Both the position numbers and the translations under genes were made by a program. DNA of 64,000 bases. Source: Paenibacillus sp. KS-LC4 (GTDB lineage Bacteria; Bacillota; Bacilli; Paenibacillales; Paenibacillaceae). The stretch covers positions 5,727,001 to 5,791,000 of the forward strand of contig NZ_CP145905.1 in the NCBI RefSeq assembly GCF_036894955.1, written 5' to 3'. This document shows positions 30,695 through 39,923 of this stretch, piece by piece. The notes beneath the pieces are model-generated. The model did no database searches. It saw only the letters and a program-made list of their open reading frames with translations, and had not been told where the DNA came from. Numbering within the stretch: position 1 is the stretch's first letter; each line of letters opens with the position of its first letter.

Positions 30695-31855
30695 TTACTC
30701 CTTTCTGTTCTCCGCTGTAATAGGAATTTTAAATATAATCTTCGTACCTTTTCCTACATTTGAGTCTATGTCCATCTTCCCTTCCAAGAGGTCAATCCTT
30801 TCCTGCATGCCTACTAACCCAAAATGCGAGTTGTCTCCGTTATGCACCTGAATGAGCTCTTGTTGGAATCCATTTCCATTATCGAATACGGTGATAGTAA
30901 CTGAATCTGAGGTATAGACCATGTCTAAAGTAACGTAAGAGGCATTGGCATGCTTAAGCGCATTGGAGTAGGCTTCTTGAACCAAACGGTATATAGCAGC
31001 TTCCATGGCGGAAGGCATCCGAATCTCTCTCCCCGTAAGGTCAAATACAGTATGTATTTTGGTTTTCTCTTCAAAATCCTGTACAAATTTGCGCAGCGTG
31101 GGTACAAGTCCTAAATCATCAAGCGCCATTGGACGCAGATTAAAAATAATTTTGCGAATTTCCTCGAGCCCTAGACGAACCTGACCCTTTAAATCTACTA
31201 ATTCGTCCTGTACTAGCTGAAATTCCTTCTTTAGAAACATTCTTTCTGCAATTTCCGTACGCATGACAATATTTGCAAGAGATTGCGCCGGTCCGTCATG
31301 GATCTCACGGGCTATACGCTTGCGCTCTTCCTCTTGTGCTAAAATAATTTTCAGGCCGATCAGCTGCCTTGTTTTAGCGGATTCTAAAATACGCGTAACC
31401 TGATTGAGGTCGCCCGACAAATATTCCAATACGACATTGATTTGCGAAGCAATCATCTCCGCTCGCTCAATCGAGGACTCCACATTGCGCACACGCTTTT
31501 GAAGATCATCCCGTCTTGATTTTAAATACGTTTCCTTCTCGCGGCAAACCATTAAATCCAGCTGAATCTGCGTCGCTTTTTCATACGCGGATTTAATATC
31601 CTCTTCTTTATATCTGACAAAATCACGGCTAACCTCCGTTAGGCGTATTCTCGCCTGCCGGTAATCCAGCTCAAGCTTGTCAACGCGTTCAATCGTCTTT
31701 ACCGTTTCCTGAATGACGACTTCGAGCTCCTGCTCCAGTGATTCAAGCTCAGCGCGTGCAGCCTCGCATATTTCAAAAATCTGAAATTTGCTGTCCTCCA
31801 TGACCTGCGTCGCATTCGTAATGACACGGTTAATATCTAAAATATGTTGATCCAT
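30695..31855 (-). CDS. degS: Sensor histidine kinase DegS (cytosolic)
   Basis: The 386-residue protein has no membrane segment. The N-terminal two fifths are a long coiled-coil sensor (residues about 30-165). A HisKA_3 domain follows with RIAREIHDGPAQSLAN, phosphorylated at about His186. An HATPase domain (YRLVQEAYSNALKHA, ITVFDNGNGF, HFGLVGMQERI) ends it. The ribosome site is a weak GAAAGGTTG about 11 bases from the ATG and lies inside a hairpin (31867-31886). Confidence 0.96.
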   Translation of the reverse strand: MDQHILDINRVITNATQVMEDSKFQIFEICEAARAELESLEQELEVVIQETVKTIERVDKLELDYRQARIRLTEVSRDFVRYKEEDIKSAYEKATQIQLDLMVCREKETYLKSRRDDLQKRVRNVESSIERAEMIASQINVVLEYLSGDLNQVTRILESAKTRQLIGLKIILAQEEERKRIAREIHDGPAQSLANIVMRTEIAERMFLKKEFQLVQDELVDLKGQVRLGLEEIRKIIFNLRPMALDDLGLVPTLRKFVQDFEEKTKIHTVFDLTGREIRMPSAMEAAIYRLVQEAYSNALKHANASYVTLDMVYTSDSVTITVFDNGNGFQQELIQVHNGDNSHFGLVGMQERIDLLEGKMDIDSNVGKGTKIIFKIPITAENRKE

Positions 31856-32055
31856 AAACCATCGGCAACCTTTCTAATAGAAGGTTCTTTTAGACTATCA
31901 TAACACAATTGCATAGTCCGCCGCCTCCTTCGCCTTGAACTCTAGCTGTCGATTACTGCGGGAAGGAGAGGGAATAAAGGAATAATTACCCATGTATGCT
32001 AGGCAATAATCCCTCTACTTGCCTCTCCTCCTGCAACTCCAGTCAGAGCTCCTCC
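31856..32055. other. degS leader region
   Basis: This part of the degS upstream gap holds the degS ribosome-site hairpin at 31867-31886 and an outer inverted repeat AGGAGAGG...CCTCTCCT at about 31966-32032. The latter could be part of a terminator-like fold downstream of the 32219 gene. No coding frame is supported. Confidence 0.45.
31867..31886 (-). promoter_or_regulatory. Hairpin covering the degS ribosome binding site
   Basis: On the minus strand AACCTTCTATTAGAAAGGTT folds with AACCTT pairing to AAGGTT. The second arm is the only plausible Shine-Dalgarno sequence of degS. This could limit degS translation. Confidence 0.45.
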
Positions 32056-32222
32056 CTAGGGCGTGTCTGAAAACCCGTTCAGTGGCCCCTTTCACCGCCT
32101 TCTCGCCCCCTGCTTCGTTCCGTTTGCTTGCCGTACCCCCGGTACGCCTTCACAAACGCGCCTTGCATAGAACGAAAATTCGGCAAAATTGGCTGCCCTC
32201 AGCGTTCTCAGACACGCCCTAG
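32056..32222. mobile_element. 167-bp MITE-like element with perfect 15-bp terminal inverted repeats
   Basis: The left end CTAGGGCGTGTCTGA (32056-32070) and right end TCAGACACGCCCTAG (32208-32222) are exact inverted copies. The inside has no coding frame but further short inverted pairs (GTTTG/CAAAC, CGTTC/GAACG, and GTAC flanking a C run). Each end begins with CTAG, which could be part of the repeat or a target duplication. The right end supplies the TAG stop of the neighbouring glycosidase gene. Such non-coding elements are usually moved by a transposase encoded elsewhere. Confidence 0.75.
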
Positions 32223-34930
32223 TTAATGGTAATTTTCTTCGTGCTATTATCAAAGCCTACCTTAAGTCCCAGCTGCTCCGAAAATAGTCGAATGGGAATG
32301 AGCGTACGATTGTTCCGCACAATAGGCGCAACCTCTGTTGTGGAGCGCTTGCCATTTGCCACAAGCTCTTTCTTTCCAATAACCATCTCTAGCAAATGAG
32401 CGCCATCAAATACCGTCACCCGATTCAGCTTATTGTCCCATTGAAGATTGGCTCCAAGCGCTTCGGATACGAAACGGATTGGAACGTAGGTCGTGCCCTT
32501 AAGCGTAATTGGCGTTACGTCAAGCGTTGTCGCCTTGCCACCAATGGAGGCCGCTTTACTGCCAATCGTCATGACAATGTCTTTCGCTTGGGAATTCGCG
32601 GCTTCGCCCGGATATTGTAGTTTCATATTGTCAATGCCAATCGTGCCAGTTGCCGCGCGCTCATCCGCACCCTCGGCTATTGTAACGACGTATACTCGCT
32701 TGAGCTTAACCGGATATTTCATCCCATAAGACGATAAGTCAGCCTTCACCGTCTTCCAGCCGCTCCAATTGAGCTGCTTCGCCACATCCACCAGATGTGA
32801 TTTGCCATCGGCATCGGTGAATTCCGCCCGCAGCCAATTGAGGCTCTTATCACTAAAAACATCAAGTGTCATGGCCGTAGGCGAGCCTTCAACCGTTTTG
32901 CCAGAAGTGCCGTTAAACACTGCATAGACTGCCTTCGTCCCTGTTCCTGCGCTAAAATCGTACGTCAGCTGCAAAGCTTTAGCTGATGTCTGACCCGCCA
33001 AATCACTAGTCAGCTTGACGCTGCCCTTTGTGGTGGCCGATGGCGTTAGCTGTGTCGAAATGCCGTAGTTCACATTTTCAAAATCCTCAAGCGGCTTCTC
33101 CGAGCCTCCCTGCGTAAGCGGGAGCATTGTCGGATAGCCATCATAACGACCGATGGCATAACCAGTTGTTGCACCTTCGTTGACCGATTGCACGGTAAGC
33201 GTATCGCCCGATACTTTGCCGGTAAAGCCTACGAACTCCCATTTTAGCGAATCGCCGCTCAGCTTATAGCTTTTGCCATTTTTCAAGGTCATCGTTACTG
33301 GCACCGATACAGTTGCTCCTTTGGAAAGCATGCCTGCTGCACTGTCAATCGTCATCGACGCAATTTGATCCTGTCCGACAACATCTACCTTGTAGGTAGC
33401 ACTCGCTGACCCAGACTTGACGCTAATAGTCGTAGAGCCCGCTTTAGTGGCCGTAAAGTCCGCGCCCTTGAAGGTGCCGATCGCCGAGGAGCTGCTCCAT
33501 TTAGCATTGGTGCCGTCAACCGCTACCGGATTGTAATAGGTATCGTAACCTTTTACCGTAAAGGTGGCTTGCTGTCCAATAAGCAGGGCATTCGTGCCTC
33601 CTATTGTGATGCCTTTTACTTCTCCTTTAGGCGCTGTAGAAAACACGCCTATTCCACTGGCTACGCTGCGCATCGTCGTCCCATAAGTCGTGGAATGCGC
33701 CGATTGCAGGGCAAACTGCCCCAGCGGGCGCTCGATCATCGTTGTTGACCCGCCGCCATCCAAATTTATGCCTTTGTAGACGCCAAGCTTCACCATAATC
33801 TGCTGCAGCTCCGCCAAATTCACGCCCTTGCTGTCTCCATACTGTTCGCTGGTAATCAGATATACCTTTGTACCGTCCTTGGAATAGCCCACGGCTGAAC
33901 GGGAAAGGTACGCCGCTCCACTAACACCTGTAATGCTTCGCGAGAATGTTGATGCTGCCCCATTATTAACCAGAATCGTATGACCGCTAACCATCATTTC
34001 GAATTGATTAGGATCTACTTTGCTTCCCGTCGTTTGGGAGACTAACGAGTAGTCTGACTTCAGCTTGTCCCCAACCTTAATCTCGGCACGAATGAATTTA
34101 GCTGCCGTACCGTTGGCGCGTAAAATATACCCGTCTTTAGGTGCCGCCATCGTGAGCGCAGTCCCATCAGAAATCTGCTCGACAACGCCATTGCGAACAA
34201 GCACTTCGGTCGGCAAGGCGGCAGAATTTTTCGGACGCTCCGTGCCTGCCCACGCGCTCGTATAAATATACATCGTGTTGGCGTGGCTGTATGTAGAGTC
34301 TCCACTATCCGGCGTATAAGCCGACTGGTTAATGCCAGAAAGGGCAAAGGAAGATCCGCCTGCAGAAGTTACCGTGCCGCTGAAGCTGTAGCTGTCGATT
34401 TTCGGCTGGCGGTCCTTCGTGACTCCAAAAGCATACATGCCTTTAATTTGCATCGGCGTCGTCATGAGCGTTCCGCTAGTAATCTGCGCCCCCATCGGCG
34501 AGCCTTCGCCCGTCGTCACATAGACGTCGCCGTTAATGCCGGCTACCGCTCCACTCGTTTTTGCCATATTCAAAATCGTATCACGATCGCCAATCGTATT
34601 GTTTTTGCCGCTCAGCGCATTCAACTGCACGTACTTATTCGTGAGATCGACCTCTATGACATGGACGTTCGCTTGCGCCGTTTTCCCGCTGCGTGTTGTC
34701 GTCCAAAGATAATCGACTCGTTTGGCGCCGGATGTCACATAGGACTCCTGCAGCTGTTTTAGCGTTCCGCTGCCTGCCGCTGCGGCCGTTTCTATTTTAA
34801 GCATCTTCCAGCTTGCCGGAGCAATTTCTGAAATGGGATGCAGGAGCAACGCTCCTCCGATTATAACAATAGCTACCTTTTTGCCTAGCCCGCGTTTATC
34901 TTGGTCGTATCCTCTTACTAGCTTGCGCAT
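32219..34930 (-). CDS. Secreted phosphodiester glycosidase-domain protein with copper-amine-oxidase-like repeats
   Basis: The 903-residue protein has a basic N-terminus and hydrophobic signal segment (KKVAIVIIGGALLLHP). Residues about 80-410 form a NAGPA-type phosphodiester glycosidase domain (AGINGDVY, and INLDGGGSTTMI near its end). Ig-like (Big) segments follow (FTVKGYDTYYNPVAV), then a carbohydrate-binding-like beta domain (about 600-775). The last about 120 residues are a pair of stress-type copper-amine-oxidase N-terminal motifs (TYVPIRFVSEALGANLQWD and TLIPIRLFSEQLGLKVGFD). The NAGPA domain acts on GlcNAc-phosphodiester bonds in its animal relative; the bacterial substrate is probably cell-wall or exopolysaccharide. 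The stop codon lies inside the adjacent MITE-like element. GGGAG lies twelve bases before the ATG. Confidence 0.85.
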   Translation of the reverse strand: MRKLVRGYDQDKRGLGKKVAIVIIGGALLLHPISEIAPASWKMLKIETAAAAGSGTLKQLQESYVTSGAKRVDYLWTTTRSGKTAQANVHVIEVDLTNKYVQLNALSGKNNTIGDRDTILNMAKTSGAVAGINGDVYVTTGEGSPMGAQITSGTLMTTPMQIKGMYAFGVTKDRQPKIDSYSFSGTVTSAGGSSFALSGINQSAYTPDSGDSTYSHANTMYIYTSAWAGTERPKNSAALPTEVLVRNGVVEQISDGTALTMAAPKDGYILRANGTAAKFIRAEIKVGDKLKSDYSLVSQTTGSKVDPNQFEMMVSGHTILVNNGAASTFSRSITGVSGAAYLSRSAVGYSKDGTKVYLITSEQYGDSKGVNLAELQQIMVKLGVYKGINLDGGGSTTMIERPLGQFALQSAHSTTYGTTMRSVASGIGVFSTAPKGEVKGITIGGTNALLIGQQATFTVKGYDTYYNPVAVDGTNAKWSSSSAIGTFKGADFTATKAGSTTISVKSGSASATYKVDVVGQDQIASMTIDSAAGMLSKGATVSVPVTMTLKNGKSYKLSGDSLKWEFVGFTGKVSGDTLTVQSVNEGATTGYAIGRYDGYPTMLPLTQGGSEKPLEDFENVNYGISTQLTPSATTKGSVKLTSDLAGQTSAKALQLTYDFSAGTGTKAVYAVFNGTSGKTVEGSPTAMTLDVFSDKSLNWLRAEFTDADGKSHLVDVAKQLNWSGWKTVKADLSSYGMKYPVKLKRVYVVTIAEGADERAATGTIGIDNMKLQYPGEAANSQAKDIVMTIGSKAASIGGKATTLDVTPITLKGTTYVPIRFVSEALGANLQWDNKLNRVTVFDGAHLLEMVIGKKELVANGKRSTTEVAPIVRNNRTLIPIRLFSEQLGLKVGFDNSTKKITIN

Positions 34931-35193
34931 TATTTTCGCAACTCTCCCATCTCAGGCCCTGCCCCACCCATGCCAAAAATAGTAAAAAGGAAGGTTGGCA
35001 GCAGCCTAATCTACTAAGTCTATTAAATATAGACTATAAAGAGGTGCAAAAAGTTCCGCTAATCTTCCGATTTTTGCGAATTTTGTCGTATGGCAACAGC
35101 GTTCATCTCTGAGCCTGCTTCTTGCTGTGAGCGCCTGTCGCTGCGGCATCAGTCCTCTCTCAAATAAATGTAACCCCAAATTTGTAAGTACTT
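34931..35193. other. Intergenic region upstream of the phosphodiester glycosidase
   Basis: It should hold the promoter of the leftward glycosidase gene. Only A/T-rich, hexamer-like matches (TATATT, TATAGT) were seen, with no confident promoter or operator. There is no coding frame worth listing. Confidence 0.4.
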
Positions 35194-35239
35194 ATTAAAA
35201 AAAGCCCCGTACAACCTTTATGCAAGGTTTCCCGGGGCT
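35194..35239 (-). terminator. Terminator of the SLH/Big5 surface protein gene
   Basis: On the minus strand AGCCCCG pairs with CGGGGCT around an inner AACCTT/AAGGTT hairpin, followed by TTTTTTT. Confidence 0.92.
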
Positions 35240-35251
35240 GGTAACAATGGA

Positions 35252-38200
35252 CTACGTGTTTAAAAATTGAATATGCTCTAATAAACGCTTGATCATGACG
35301 ACTGCTTCTGCCCGGGTTGCATTCGTCAAAGGACTAAAGGTTTTTGTAGTTTTACCGCCGATTATGCCGGTATAAATCGCTTTTGCCGCATCCGTACGCG
35401 CCCATGAGCTGATGCTGTTGCGATCAGTAAATGGCTGCAAATACGTGGAGGCTGAAGATGGCAGTTGAATGGTGGCGCCAGCTGCACTTGCTGCGCGCGT
35501 CATCATTGCCGACATCTCCTGGCGTTGAATGTATTTATCTGCTTTGAACGTTCCGTCCGTATAGCCAAGCACAATGCCTGCTTCGGAGGCCGCTCCAATA
35601 TAGGCTGCAAGCTCGCTGCCTATGTTGACGTCCGAATATTTGGCAGCCGCTGCCTGGTTGCCCGGAAGCCCTAACCCCTTCGCAATATACGTTGCGAACT
35701 CACCGCGTGTTATTGGCCTGTCTGGAACGAACTGGTTGCCTGTGCGCGCTGCAACAATATTTTTGTTGGCAAGTGACTGCGCAGTTGGTCCAGCCCAATG
35801 ACTGCTAATATCTACAAGGCTGACCGAATTGCTAACTAATGCAAAGGCGCCGATGCTTTTGCTTCTAAAGGTAGCAACCGTCTTGCCGCTCAACGTGGAA
35901 AACATCGTCGGTACGTAGGTCAATGCACCCGCAACAGGGTCAACCCGTACGATTGCCGTATTTTTCCTCGTTACAGCCAAGGATGTATCCACGCTTAAAG
36001 TCGCATAGCCGTTAAGCTCTGTAATCTCGCTTTTCATTGTACCACTAACTGCATAGAGCTGAAAATGTACAATTCCTGATAGTAGCGAAATGGTTGATAC
36101 ATTCAGCCTATTCGTCAGCGCTGTTGTGAGTGATGTCGTACCAAGCTCGATCTCGATAAGCAACTCACCCGTGGAGCCCACGGTGCTAGTGAGCCTTGAG
36201 TAGTTCAAAGCTCCCAGCGGAATTTCATATGATGTGCCATTATATTTCACAACAAAAAACGGACTCGTATTAATAGAGCTTGCATTTAGCAATGTTGATA
36301 GTGGCACAGCTACAACAGCCGCATTTTCCGAACTCGGAATTTCTACGATAATTCGCGATTTCGTGAGATTAGCCGTTCTTGCCGCCTGATAGGCAGGAGC
36401 AAGCTTATCCGCTGAGATAGAATATTTCACTGACGATCTGCCTGATGCGGTCTGATGGGACGTCTTTGTAAAAGCACCACTCGTCATTAGAACCCCGCCA
36501 TCGGACGATTGGGTAAACTCCCCTGGAATCAAATCAATGATGGACGAGCTGTTCGTCACCGATTGGCTTAATATATTTTCAATGATTTTGCCCGATGAAG
36601 TACGAAGCGTCGTTCCTGAAGCATAATAGCTAAAGGTTACCGAACTGGTCGAAGCAATCGCCGTTGCAAGCGTCAGCGTAACGGTTGATCCGCTAATGGA
36701 CACACTGGATACTGTCGCCGTAGTACTTCCTGCCAGAACTGAAAACTGCGTTGTATAGGGTACATAGGAGCTATTCATCGTTTCTCCGAATGTAAGCACA
36801 AGGGAGTTTCCTTTAATGACGGCTGAAGACAGCGAGCTGCTTGTGCTTCCCATAGATGCCCTTTGTGTAGAGAAACTTGCTGCCGCGTTTCCAGCCAAAT
36901 CCACTACTCTAGGCGAAGACATATTATACGATACATAGATCGTATCGCTTAAGCTAATGGACGAGCTCAGTGTAAGCAGTACTTGGCTGCCTGACACAGA
37001 AATTTGCACAATTGAACGAATGCTTCCATTCACACTGACTGTATAGCTGCTAACAGGGGGAATGGCACTTGTACTCAGCGACTCATTGTAGCTTAGCGTA
37101 ATGATGCTTCCATTTGCATATACGCCTTGCAGGGTTGGGGCCGTCACATCAACCGTATTCGTAATGTAGTAGCTGTTAAAGGCAGCCACAGTGCCTCCAT
37201 CCGTACTTTTAAGCGGATAGCTGCCTGGTGTGTAAGAAACGTAAACGGATTGATTGGCAATCGTCGCATTTACACTCATCGTGACAACTGCGCCATTGAT
37301 GCTAATAGCCGTCGGTGTATAGGAAGCACCACCGATATTGACACGGAATTGCTGATACGCCAAATTATTGACGGAAGCCAGCGCTTTATTGAACGTAAGC
37401 GTCACAACGCTGCCTGTTGCCGTCCCGCTGGAAAGTGTTGGCGCTGTTGCATCTACGGCAAATGCCACGTCCTGATTCGCAATGCTGAGCGCTTGATTTC
37501 CAGTGATATCCTGTATACCGCCCGTTGTCGTCGTAGGCTTGGAATAGGAAAGCTTGACTGTCTGAATATTAACGAGCGTTCCCGCTAACGTCAATGTAAC
37601 AGTACTACCCGCTACAACGGCCGACAGCAATTCCCGCCGCTCGCCATTAACTGTAACATAGAAGCTGCTTAAGGCCGGGACAGAGCTTGCTTTAAGATCC
37701 TCGTTAAACGTCATGACGATAGTAGAGCCCCTGACCTCCATCTTGCTGACCGCAGGAGGCGTCGTATCGACACCTATTGTTTTAAAAGCCCACTGATAAG
37801 CGTTCTGAATACCTAGAAACGCATTATCCGACAGATCGTAAATTGCCGTTGGGCTAATCTCGATATAATAATTCGTGTTCGGAACCATCGTCGTTCCTGT
37901 TGGAAGCGTGATGACCAACTGACGGCTATTATCCGGATTAATGTAGAAATTAGCTGGAATATCAACTACGCCTGTCGCTGGGGTGACCGGTCTAATCGTT
38001 ATTGTTCCGCTGCCCTTTACAATCGTTTCGCTGAAAATAGCAGAGAAATAGGCATCTGTAAGTACATTTTGCGTATTATTAACAGCATATTGCGACTCAA
38101 TTGTTGGTCTTACCGTATCTTGAGTCACTCTGAACGTCCAGCTGTTTGCTGTAATTCCAGCGAAATAGTTCCCCGCGGCATCGCGGAAAGCACCGCTGCC

Positions 38201-39610
38201 AATAACCACATAATACTGCGAGTTGTTAATAAAGGTCTTATTCGGGTTGATCGTAATTTTACTCGTTCCACCACCTGTTACATAGCTTGAAGTGACAGGA
38301 ATAGTGGCAAAAATCGTATTATTCGAGTTGCGTATTTCAATGTTGCCTGCGCTCGGATAAACCGGCTCTGTAAAGTTAATTTCAATGCCGGAGTTAAGTG
38401 TACCGATTGCTGCCGTATGAGCAGGATACGTACTCTGAATCCTCGGTGGATCGGTTTCATCGCCTGGACTCGTCGTAAAGCTCCACGTAGCAGCATTGGA
38501 TATACCTTGGAACCAGTCCCGAGTCGAGCTGTCTGCGAAGGCTCCTGCATCAATTAAAATATAATAGCGTGTGTTCGCGAGCAGCTTTGGAGGCGTAAAG
38601 GTAACGGTATTTCCGCTAACGATAATACGGGACGTATCCGTTGCCTGATAGCGATCCGCATAATTATCATTTACGCGTACGAGACTTATGTATTTCCCAG
38701 CATTCGCTATCACATTTTTATCAAAGCTCATGCTAAAGGAGCTGCTTACTCCGACAGATGTTGCGGAGTTTGCAGGGGATAAGCCTGTTGCATTCACTGG
38801 TGCTGGTGCAGTTGTGAAGCGCCATGTCGTTCCGGCATAGCGATTGCCCGAGCTGTCTTGAATGACATGACTAGGAATCGTAACGGTATAGGTCGTATTC
38901 GGATAAAGCGCCTCAGTTGGCTTAATTGTTAAGGTTGAGGTGCCGCTGCCTACTACCTGCACAGAATTGACGGCTATCTCTCTGGAGTCGTACGCCGTTG
39001 CACTTGGAGCTGAAACAAGTGTAATCGCCCCATATGTTGTATATACATTCTCATTAAATGGGAGCGTTATTATTGTTGTAATAGGTGCTCCACCCGACTC
39101 AGGAGCAGGGGACACCACAGACCGCAAATCGGGAGGTGTACTATCTACCTGACTTACCGTTTTGAAGTTCCATTCCGCAGCATTGGATATGCCGCTAAAA
39201 TTCGCACCATTGGACGCATTCACAAAAGCACCTTGGTCTATAAATACATAATATTCGGTGTTTAAGGTGTAGGAAGCACTCGGCTGTACCGTAACCGTTC
39301 TTCCGGCAGCATCAAGGGTAACACGATTGCTTGTCGCAACATTAAACGTCTCAAATAGTGAATTATTCGTATAATTGTAGATGGTAATCGAAGCAGGACC
39401 CGTTCCTTTTATTACACTTTCATCAAAAGTAAAGGAAAGCGGAGCAGACAGGCCGACGCTGCCAAAAGTATTAGCTGGTGATTTGCTTGTAATAACAGGT
39501 CCAGTGACTGCCGCATGCACTTCATTGGTCAGTAGGCTGCTGCTTGGCGGCAATGCAATTTGTAGCAAGAGTACGAATACTAGAAGAATACTAATTTTGT
39601 AACGACTCAT
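35252..39610 (-). CDS. Large surface protein: Ig-like (Big5/SWM) repeats and C-terminal SLH domains
   Basis: The 1452-residue protein starts at the ATG at 39610, with GGGGAG eight bases upstream; the GTG at 39619 overlaps that site. The signal peptide is ISILLVFVLLLQIALPP, with cleavage probably after VHA. Residues about 35-610 hold tandem Big5-type domains (SPANTFGSVGLSAPLSFTFDE; FNENVYTTYGAITL; SFDKNVIANAGKYISL). Residues about 610-1010 hold SwmB-like repeats (GSTIVMTFNEDL, GSIITLSYNESL, GNSLVLTFGETM). The last about 190 residues are three SLH domains (ITRGEFATYIAKGLGL, IQRQEMSAMMTRAA, ATRAEAVVMIKRLLE). SLH domains bind pyruvylated secondary cell-wall polymer, made by the csaB/tagA/tagO operon to the right. 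It is probably a surface adhesin or structural layer protein. Confidence 0.9.
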   Translation of the reverse strand: MSRYKISILLVFVLLLQIALPPSSSLLTNEVHAAVTGPVITSKSPANTFGSVGLSAPLSFTFDESVIKGTGPASITIYNYTNNSLFETFNVATSNRVTLDAAGRTVTVQPSASYTLNTEYYVFIDQGAFVNASNGANFSGISNAAEWNFKTVSQVDSTPPDLRSVVSPAPESGGAPITTIITLPFNENVYTTYGAITLVSAPSATAYDSREIAVNSVQVVGSGTSTLTIKPTEALYPNTTYTVTIPSHVIQDSSGNRYAGTTWRFTTAPAPVNATGLSPANSATSVGVSSSFSMSFDKNVIANAGKYISLVRVNDNYADRYQATDTSRIIVSGNTVTFTPPKLLANTRYYILIDAGAFADSSTRDWFQGISNAATWSFTTSPGDETDPPRIQSTYPAHTAAIGTLNSGIEINFTEPVYPSAGNIEIRNSNNTIFATIPVTSSYVTGGGTSKITINPNKTFINNSQYYVVIGSGAFRDAAGNYFAGITANSWTFRVTQDTVRPTIESQYAVNNTQNVLTDAYFSAIFSETIVKGSGTITIRPVTPATGVVDIPANFYINPDNSRQLVITLPTGTTMVPNTNYYIEISPTAIYDLSDNAFLGIQNAYQWAFKTIGVDTTPPAVSKMEVRGSTIVMTFNEDLKASSVPALSSFYVTVNGERRELLSAVVAGSTVTLTLAGTLVNIQTVKLSYSKPTTTTGGIQDITGNQALSIANQDVAFAVDATAPTLSSGTATGSVVTLTFNKALASVNNLAYQQFRVNIGGASYTPTAISINGAVVTMSVNATIANQSVYVSYTPGSYPLKSTDGGTVAAFNSYYITNTVDVTAPTLQGVYANGSIITLSYNESLSTSAIPPVSSYTVSVNGSIRSIVQISVSGSQVLLTLSSSISLSDTIYVSYNMSSPRVVDLAGNAAASFSTQRASMGSTSSSLSSAVIKGNSLVLTFGETMNSSYVPYTTQFSVLAGSTTATVSSVSISGSTVTLTLATAIASTSSVTFSYYASGTTLRTSSGKIIENILSQSVTNSSSIIDLIPGEFTQSSDGGVLMTSGAFTKTSHQTASGRSSVKYSISADKLAPAYQAARTANLTKSRIIVEIPSSENAAVVAVPLSTLLNASSINTSPFFVVKYNGTSYEIPLGALNYSRLTSTVGSTGELLIEIELGTTSLTTALTNRLNVSTISLLSGIVHFQLYAVSGTMKSEITELNGYATLSVDTSLAVTRKNTAIVRVDPVAGALTYVPTMFSTLSGKTVATFRSKSIGAFALVSNSVSLVDISSHWAGPTAQSLANKNIVAARTGNQFVPDRPITRGEFATYIAKGLGLPGNQAAAAKYSDVNIGSELAAYIGAASEAGIVLGYTDGTFKADKYIQRQEMSAMMTRAASAAGATIQLPSSASTYLQPFTDRNSISSWARTDAAKAIYTGIIGGKTTKTFSPLTNATRAEAVVMIKRLLEHIQFLNT

Positions 39611-39848
39611 TTCATTCACTCCCCAAAAATTTACACTCGTACCTTATTTGTCGGCTTCTGAGCGCCGAAAATGTAGGTTTTCCGTATAATTTCCATCCAT
39701 TTTGAATAATTCGTCATTTCTCATTAAAAAATATTCTGTGAATGGCATTCTCATTCGAGATAATGCTTAGTGGAAGTCTATTCATATTCGAGTCTATTTT
39801 TTTATAAATTAACTTCTTTTTCAAACAATATTCCAAACTTAATTTACA
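39611..39848. other. Intergenic region between metK and the SLH/Big5 gene
   Basis: This A/T-rich gap holds the promoter and ribosome site of the leftward SLH gene. No riboswitch or coding frame was recognised. Confidence 0.4.
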
Positions 39849-39906
39849 CAAAAAACCCTTCAGAAAAGTAAAGAACCGATGTTCTCAACTTTTTTCTGAA
39901 GGGCTT
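39849..39906 (-). terminator. metK terminator
   Basis: On the minus strand AGCCCTTCAGAAAA pairs with TTTTCTGAAGGGTT and an inner GAAC/GTTC hairpin; TTTTTTG follows. Confidence 0.9.
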
Positions 39907-39923
39907 TAGTTTAGAAAAATGAA

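Noticed and set aside
32056..32222. Complete insertion sequence
   Set aside because: Only 167 bp with no transposase frame; at most a MITE or a solo remnant.
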